Positions 13,360 through 17,882 of a DNA stretch of 17,882 nucleotides are shown here, piece by piece; position 1 is the stretch's first letter; each line of letters starts with the position of its first letter. Origin of the DNA: an uncultured Chitinophaga sp. (lineage in GTDB: Bacteria; Bacteroidota; Bacteroidia; Chitinophagales; Chitinophagaceae); contig NZ_CALNBI010000065.1 of the NCBI RefSeq assembly GCF_937874145.1, positions 1 through 17,882 of the forward strand. Direction: 5' to 3'. The notes under the pieces were generated by a model. The model was given only the letters and a program-made list of their open reading frames with translations, did no database searches and had not been told where the DNA came from. A program made the translations under genes and the position numbers.

Positions 13360-16300
13360 CTATTCTTCTTCGTCGAACTGGAACACTTCTTTCGAGGATG
13401 CGAGGATGTCGTATTCTTCTTTCGAACCTACGATCATGTTCTCGAATTCTCTCAGACCGGTACCGGCCGGGATCAGGTGACCCGTGATCACGTTCTCTTT
13501 CAGGCCCAGCATATCGTCCGTTTTACCGTTGATGGCTGCGGAAGACAGTACTTTGGTGGTTTCCTGGAAGGACGCTGCCGAAATCCAGCTGTGCGTACCG
13601 AGCGAAGCCTTGGTGATACCGAGGAGGAGCGGGCTGGAAGTAGCCGTTTCCGCGTCGCGGTATTCCACCAGCTTCCTGTCGGAGCGGCGCAGCACGGAGT
13701 TTTCTTCACGTACCTGGCGGAGCGTTACAATCTGGCCAGCCTTCATCGTAGCGGATTCACCGGCGTCGGTTACCACTTTCTTGTCGAAGATCTGGTCGTT
13801 TTCTTCAAAGAACTCGAACTTGTCGGTAGTATCGCCTTCGAGGAAGCGGGTATCTCCCGGATCTTCGATGGTTACCTTGCGCATCATCTGGCGAACGATC
13901 ACCTCGATGTGTTTGTCGTTGATCTTCACACCCTGCAGGCGGTAAACCTCCTGTATCTCGTTCACCAGGTATTCCTGTACGGCAAACGGACCTTTGATCG
14001 AGAGGATATCGGCCGGGGTGATGGAACCGTCGGACAGTGCGGTACCTGCTTTCACGAAGTCGCCGTCCTGAACCAGGATGTGGCGGGTCAGCGGAACGAG
14101 GTACTTTTTCACATGGCTTTCGCGGCTTTCGATGATGATCTCGCGGTTACCGCGTTTGATGTTACCGAAAGCTACTACACCGTCGATCTCAGATACGATG
14201 GCCGGGTTGCTCGGGTTACGGGCTTCGAAAAGCTCGGTTACACGGGGCAGACCACCGGTGATGTCGCGGAGCTTACCGATCACGCGCGGGATCTTCACGA
14301 TCACCTGACCTGCTCTCACGCTCGCGCCTTCTTCCACGATGATGTGGGAGCCAACCGGCAAGTTGTAGGATTTCACTTCCTTATTACCGTCAACGAGGAG
14401 CGACGGGATCTTGTTCTTGTCTTTGGTTTCGATAACCACTTTCTCGCGGTGACCGGTTTGCTCGTCAGCCTCTTCACGGAAGGTGATACCTTCAACGATG
14501 CTGTCGAACCGGATCTTACCGGCGATTTCGGAAACGATAACGGCGTTGAAGGGGTCCCATGTGCAGATCACATCGCCTTTCACCACTTTCTGGCCATCCT
14601 TCACGTTCAGGGTAGAACCGTAAGGGATGTTGTTGGTGATCAGCAGGCGGTCGTTCTTCACGTCCACGATCCTCAACTCACCGGTACGGCCGATTACCAC
14701 CTGTACTTTCTCGCCTTCGTTATTCTCGAAGGTAGTGGTACGGAGGCCGTCGAACTGTACGGTACCGTCGAATTTCGCTGCCAGGGTGGATTCTACCGAT
14801 GCGGAACCGGCCACACCACCTACGTGGAACGTACGCAGCGTCAGCTGTGTACCAGGCTCACCGATGGACTGTGCCGCGATGATGCCCACAGCGTCGCCAC
14901 GCTGCGCCGTGTAACCGGTCGCCAGGTTTTTGCCATAGCATCTTACGCACACGCCGCGTTTGCTTTCGCAGGTGAGTACCGAACGGATTTCCACCGTTTC
15001 GATGGTGCTTTCTTCAATCTTACGCGCGATTTCTTCCGTGATCTGTTCGCCGGCGGCAACGAAGAGCTCTTCGTCATTCGCAGGATTGAACACATCGTGG
15101 AGAGAAGTACGGCCGAGGATACGGTCGTACAGCGGTTCTACTACTTCTTCGTTGTCTTTCAGCGCGGAAGTCGCGATACCACGGAGGGTGCCGCAATCTT
15201 CTTCGGTGATCACCACGTCCTGCGCAACGTCCACGAGACGACGGGTCAGGTAACCCGCATCCGCCGTTTTCAGTGCCGTATCCGCAAGACCCTTACGGGC
15301 ACCGTGCGTGGAGATGAAGTATTCCAATACGTTCAGGCCGTCTTTGAAGTTGGAGAGGATCGGGTTCTCGATGATCTCGGAACCGGAAGAACCGGATTTA
15401 CGCGGTTTCGCCATCAGACCCCTGAGGCCGGCCAGCTGTTTAATCTGTTGTTTGGAACCACGGGCGCCGGAATCCAGCATCATGTACACAGAGTTGAAGC
15501 CCTGTTTGTCAGTTGCCAGTTCACGGATCAGCGTTTCGGTCACTTTCGTGTCCACACGGCTCCAGATGTCGATGATCTGGTTGTAACGCTCGTTGTTCGT
15601 GATCAGACCCATGTTGTAGTTATCCCACACTTCGTCCACCTCACCGGCAGCGCCATCGATCATGAGCTGCTTGGCGTCGGGGATGATCAGGTCATTGATA
15701 TTGAAGGACAGACCACCGCGGAATGCCGTACGGAAACCCAATTGCTTGATGTCGTCCAGGAATTTGGCGGTTTTCGGAATGTCAGTCGCTTTGATGATGT
15801 CGCCGATGATTTCACGCAGCGATTTCTTGGTCAGCAGGGCGTTTACGAAACCTGCTTCCTTCGGAACATATACGTTGAAGATCACACGGCCCACCGTGGT
15901 TTCGATCAGTTTGCGCTCCAGGGTTCCGTCTTCCTTGCGAACGTCCGCTTTAACACGGATGTTGGCGTGCAGGTCAACGCGGCCTTCGTTATGCGCGATG
16001 ATCACCTCTTCCGCGGAGTAGAAGGCTTTGCCTTCGCCTTTCACGATTTCGGTTTCGGTGGATTTTTTACCCTTGGAGATGTAGTACAGACCGAGTACCA
16101 TGTCCTGTGAAGGCAGGGTGATCGGCGTACCGTTCTGCGGGTTGAGAATGTTATGCGAAGACAGCATCAGCAGCTGTGCTTCCAGGATCGCGGCGTTGCT
16201 CAAAGGCACGTGAACCGCCATCTGGTCACCGTCAAAGTCGGCGTTGAACGCAGAACACACGAGCGGGTGCAGCTGGATCGCTTTACCTTCCACCAGTTTG

Positions 16301-17658
16301 GGCTGGAATGCCTGGATAGACAAACGGTGGAGGGTCGGAGCACGGTTGAGCATCACGGGGTGACCTTTCAGTACGTTTTCCAGGATGTCCCAAACCACGG
16401 CTTCTTTCCGGTCTACCAGCTTTTTAGCCGATTTCACGGTTTTAACGATGCCTCTTTCAATGAGCTTGCGGATAATGAACGGTTTGAACAGTTCCGCAGC
16501 CATATCTTTCGGAAGGCCGCACTCATGCAGTTTCAGTTCAGGGCCTACTACGATAACGGAACGACCGGAGTAGTCCACACGTTTACCGAGAAGGTTCTGA
16601 CGGAAACGGCCTTGCTTGCCTTTCAGTACGTCGGAGAGGGATTTCAGCGCGCGTCCGCCTTCCGCTTTCACGGCATTGGATTTACGGCTGTTATCGAACA
16701 GGGAATCAACGGCTTCCTGCAGCATACGTTTCTCGTTACGCAAGATCACCTCGGGCGCCTTGATCTCGATCAGGCGTTTCAGACGGTTGTTGCGGATGAT
16801 TACGCGGCGGTAGAGGTCGTTGAGGTCGGAAGACGCGAAGCGGCCACCGTCCAGGGGAACGAGCGGGCGCAGTTCCGGCGGAACAACGGGGATGTATTGC
16901 ATCACCATCCATTCCGGGCGGTTGTCTACACGGCCATTGGCATCGCGGAAGGCTTCCACCACGCTGAGGCGTTTGAGGGCCTCGGCTTTACGCTGCTGGG
17001 AAGTTTCCGTGGCAGCCTGGTTGCGGAGCTGATAGGAAAGGCCGTCCAGGTCGATCCTGGAAAGCATCATTTCCACCGCTTCTGCACCCATCTTCGCGAT
17101 GAATTTATTCGGATCCTCGTCGGGCAGCATCTGGTTGTCTTTCGGAAGGGTGTCCAGGATATCCAGGTACTCTTCTTCCGTCAGCAGGTCTGCATAATTG
17201 AGGCCTTTCTCTTGCTTCACACCAGACTGGATCACCACATAACGTTCGTAATAAACGATGGTTTCCAGTTTCTTGGAGCTCATGCCGAGCAGGTAACCGA
17301 TTTTATTGGGTAATGATTTAAAATACCAGATATGAACAACGGGCACCACCAGGCGGATGTGCCCCATTCTTTCACGACGCACTTTCTTCTCGGTCACTTC
17401 TACCCCACAGCGGTCGCACACAATGCCTTTATAACGGATACGCTTATACTTTCCGCAATAGCACTCGTAATCCTTTACAGGACCGAAGATCCTTTCGCAG
17501 AACAAACCATCGCGCTCCGGCTTGTAGGTCCGGTAGTTGATGGTTTCAGGTTTCAGCACTTCGCCATAAGAACGCTCCAGGATGGTGTCCGGTGAAGCGA
17601 GACTGATGGTAATGCTGCTAAAATTTGATTTGGGACGATTTTCTTTCTTGATGGCCAT
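13360..17658 (-). CDS. rpoC: DNA-directed RNA polymerase subunit beta'
   Basis: This is the catalytic largest subunit of RNA polymerase, 1432 residues, complete. The first zinc site uses C66, C68, C81 and C84 (ECYCGK, CDRC). The catalytic magnesium motif NADFDGD is at 472-478. The bridge helix THGARKGLADTALKTADAGY (784-803) and the second zinc site (C822, C897, C904, C907) follow. The trigger-loop start GEPGTQLTLRTFHVGG is at 933-948. From about residue 950 to 1130 comes an insertion in the trigger loop that resembles the sandwich-barrel SI3 insertion of E. coli: both run from FH(V/I)GG, through SASVESTLAAKFDG, ADEQTG and IPRVIGKLRDITGG, and end at LPRVTELFEARNP. The start ATG at 17656-17658 gives MAIKKENRPKSNFSS, the expected N-terminus for Bacteroidota. 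It follows rpoB after 168 bases and ends in a strong terminator. Almost no TTA, CTA or TCA codons occur over much of the gene, which leaves long antisense frames. Confidence 0.99.
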   Translation of the reverse strand: MAIKKENRPKSNFSSITISLASPDTILERSYGEVLKPETINYRTYKPERDGLFCERIFGPVKDYECYCGKYKRIRYKGIVCDRCGVEVTEKKVRRERMGHIRLVVPVVHIWYFKSLPNKIGYLLGMSSKKLETIVYYERYVVIQSGVKQEKGLNYADLLTEEEYLDILDTLPKDNQMLPDEDPNKFIAKMGAEAVEMMLSRIDLDGLSYQLRNQAATETSQQRKAEALKRLSVVEAFRDANGRVDNRPEWMVMQYIPVVPPELRPLVPLDGGRFASSDLNDLYRRVIIRNNRLKRLIEIKAPEVILRNEKRMLQEAVDSLFDNSRKSNAVKAEGGRALKSLSDVLKGKQGRFRQNLLGKRVDYSGRSVIVVGPELKLHECGLPKDMAAELFKPFIIRKLIERGIVKTVKSAKKLVDRKEAVVWDILENVLKGHPVMLNRAPTLHRLSIQAFQPKLVEGKAIQLHPLVCSAFNADFDGDQMAVHVPLSNAAILEAQLLMLSSHNILNPQNGTPITLPSQDMVLGLYYISKGKKSTETEIVKGEGKAFYSAEEVIIAHNEGRVDLHANIRVKADVRKEDGTLERKLIETTVGRVIFNVYVPKEAGFVNALLTKKSLREIIGDIIKATDIPKTAKFLDDIKQLGFRTAFRGGLSFNINDLIIPDAKQLMIDGAAGEVDEVWDNYNMGLITNNERYNQIIDIWSRVDTKVTETLIRELATDKQGFNSVYMMLDSGARGSKQQIKQLAGLRGLMAKPRKSGSSGSEIIENPILSNFKDGLNVLEYFISTHGARKGLADTALKTADAGYLTRRLVDVAQDVVITEEDCGTLRGIATSALKDNEEVVEPLYDRILGRTSLHDVFNPANDEELFVAAGEQITEEIARKIEESTIETVEIRSVLTCESKRGVCVRCYGKNLATGYTAQRGDAVGIIAAQSIGEPGTQLTLRTFHVGGVAGSASVESTLAAKFDGTVQFDGLRTTTFENNEGEKVQVVIGRTGELRIVDVKNDRLLITNNIPYGSTLNVKDGQKVVKGDVICTWDPFNAVIVSEIAGKIRFDSIVEGITFREEADEQTGHREKVVIETKDKNKIPSLLVDGNKEVKSYNLPVGSHIIVEEGASVRAGQVIVKIPRVIGKLRDITGGLPRVTELFEARNPSNPAIVSEIDGVVAFGNIKRGNREIIIESRESHVKKYLVPLTRHILVQDGDFVKAGTALSDGSITPADILSIKGPFAVQEYLVNEIQEVYRLQGVKINDKHIEVIVRQMMRKVTIEDPGDTRFLEGDTTDKFEFFEENDQIFDKKVVTDAGESATMKAGQIVTLRQVREENSVLRRSDRKLVEYRDAETATSSPLLLGITKASLGTHSWISAASFQETTKVLSSAAINGKTDDMLGLKENVITGHLIPAGTGLREFENMIVGSKEEYDILASSKEVFQFDEEE

Positions 17659-17777
17659 TGTATGTTGTTTAAAGAAAACTCAATGTCTTGCGTGAAGCCG
17701 GCTAATCAGGTTTCCTTTTCCTTAATCATTCTGAACATTCACGCGGTTACTGCATTCTGCTACGACGGTATCTGAAG

Positions 17778-17811
17778 GAGGCCCGGACGGTGGGAATTCC
17801 GTCCAGGCCTC
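17778..17811 (-). promoter_or_regulatory. Long hairpin in the rpoB-rpoC intergenic region
   Basis: The inverted repeat GAGGCC-C-GGACGG / CCGTCC-A-GGCCTC has 12 pairs with a single mismatch and an 8-base loop. It begins 15 bases after the rpoB stop. On the transcribed strand it is not followed by a T run, so it is not a normal terminator. RNase processing, mRNA protection or a partial pause between rpoB and rpoC is possible. Confidence 0.7.
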
Positions 17812-17826
17812 GCTTGAATACAGTTA

Positions 17827-17882
17827 TCAATCGAATTTCAGGTCCAGACCCAGGCCTCTCAGCTCATGGATCAATACGCTGA
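17827..17882 (-). CDS. rpoB: DNA-directed RNA polymerase subunit beta (partial, C-terminal 17 residues)
   Basis: Only the last 17 codons and the stop are in the window. They read SVLIHELRGLGLDLKFD, the C-terminus expected for RpoB (in E. coli the equivalent strand is VLLKEIRSLGINIELE). The frame ends with TGA at 17829-17827, and rpoC follows on the same strand after 168 bases, the standard rpoB-rpoC order. The RpoB C-terminus packs against the beta' subunit in the polymerase clamp. No more can be said from this fragment. Confidence 0.95.
   Translation of the reverse strand, partial: SVLIHELRGLGLDLKFD

Noticed and set aside
13288..16110. A 940-codon plus-strand frame opposite rpoC
   Set aside because: It is in exact codon register with rpoC on the other strand; it stays open only because rpoC there lacks TTA, CTA and TCA codons, whose complements are stops. 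The translation is low-complexity, His/Phe/Val/Asp-rich and has no family features.
16153..17313. A 386-codon plus-strand frame opposite the 5' part of rpoC
   Set aside because: Same cause as the longer antisense frame: codon-register mirror of rpoC with strongly biased codon use.
1..17882. Search for CRISPR arrays, intact insertion sequences, integrases, toxin-antitoxin or phage genes
   Set aside because: No regularly spaced repeats, transposase or recombinase motifs, or phage-type proteins were seen; the large genes are all accounted for by known families.

Overview
The window comes from a member of the Bacteroidota, most likely the family Chitinophagaceae (Chitinophaga-like). Evidence: a SusC/SusD outer-membrane pair, DUF4846 and DUF4254 proteins, Bacteroidota-type -7 promoter boxes (TAnnTTTG) in front of several genes, an RpoC of the Bacteroidota length class, and moderately high GC coding DNA separated by AT-rich spacers. 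Most of the window is ordinary chromosomal housekeeping and cell-envelope sequence. I did not find a CRISPR array, phage, intact insertion sequence or recognisable defence system.

Layout. Positions 1-3723 (minus strand) hold a susC-susD pair: a TonB-linked outer-membrane receptor followed by its surface lipoprotein, which runs off the left edge. A 321-base AT-rich spacer with a plus-strand promoter separates them from a divergent Tat-exported Gfo/Idh/MocA oxidoreductase (4045-5235). Two small secreted proteins of poorly known function follow on the minus strand (5239-6640, the second gene in the transcript M949_RS01915-like and the first DUF4846). A soluble DUF1444-like protein lies on the plus strand (6776-7516) and ends in a perfect bidirectional terminator shared with tRNA-Gln(TTG), which has a near-consensus promoter.

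From 7747 to 9349 (minus), a DUF4254 gene overlaps a glycosyltransferase family 9 (LPS heptosyltransferase-like) gene. A gene-poor 485-base spacer follows; it holds terminators facing left and short broken reading frames. Next, all on the minus strand, come an APC-family amino acid permease, an OmpH/Skp-like lipoprotein and a secreted glycerophosphodiester phosphodiesterase. Each of these last three has its own downstream hairpin terminator, so they look like separate or attenuated units rather than one tight operon. The right end is the RNA polymerase locus: rpoC complete and the last codons of rpoB, with a long hairpin between them.

Functional theme: much of the non-core content acts at the envelope (nutrient receptor, exported oxidoreductase, LPS sugar transfer, periplasmic chaperone, exported phosphodiesterase, permease). 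The more interesting leads are regulatory: a hairpin-plus-promoter arrangement directly at the DUF4254 start codon, an exact tandem repeat between the ompH terminator and the permease start, mutually exclusive hairpins after the phosphodiesterase, and the rpoB-rpoC hairpin.
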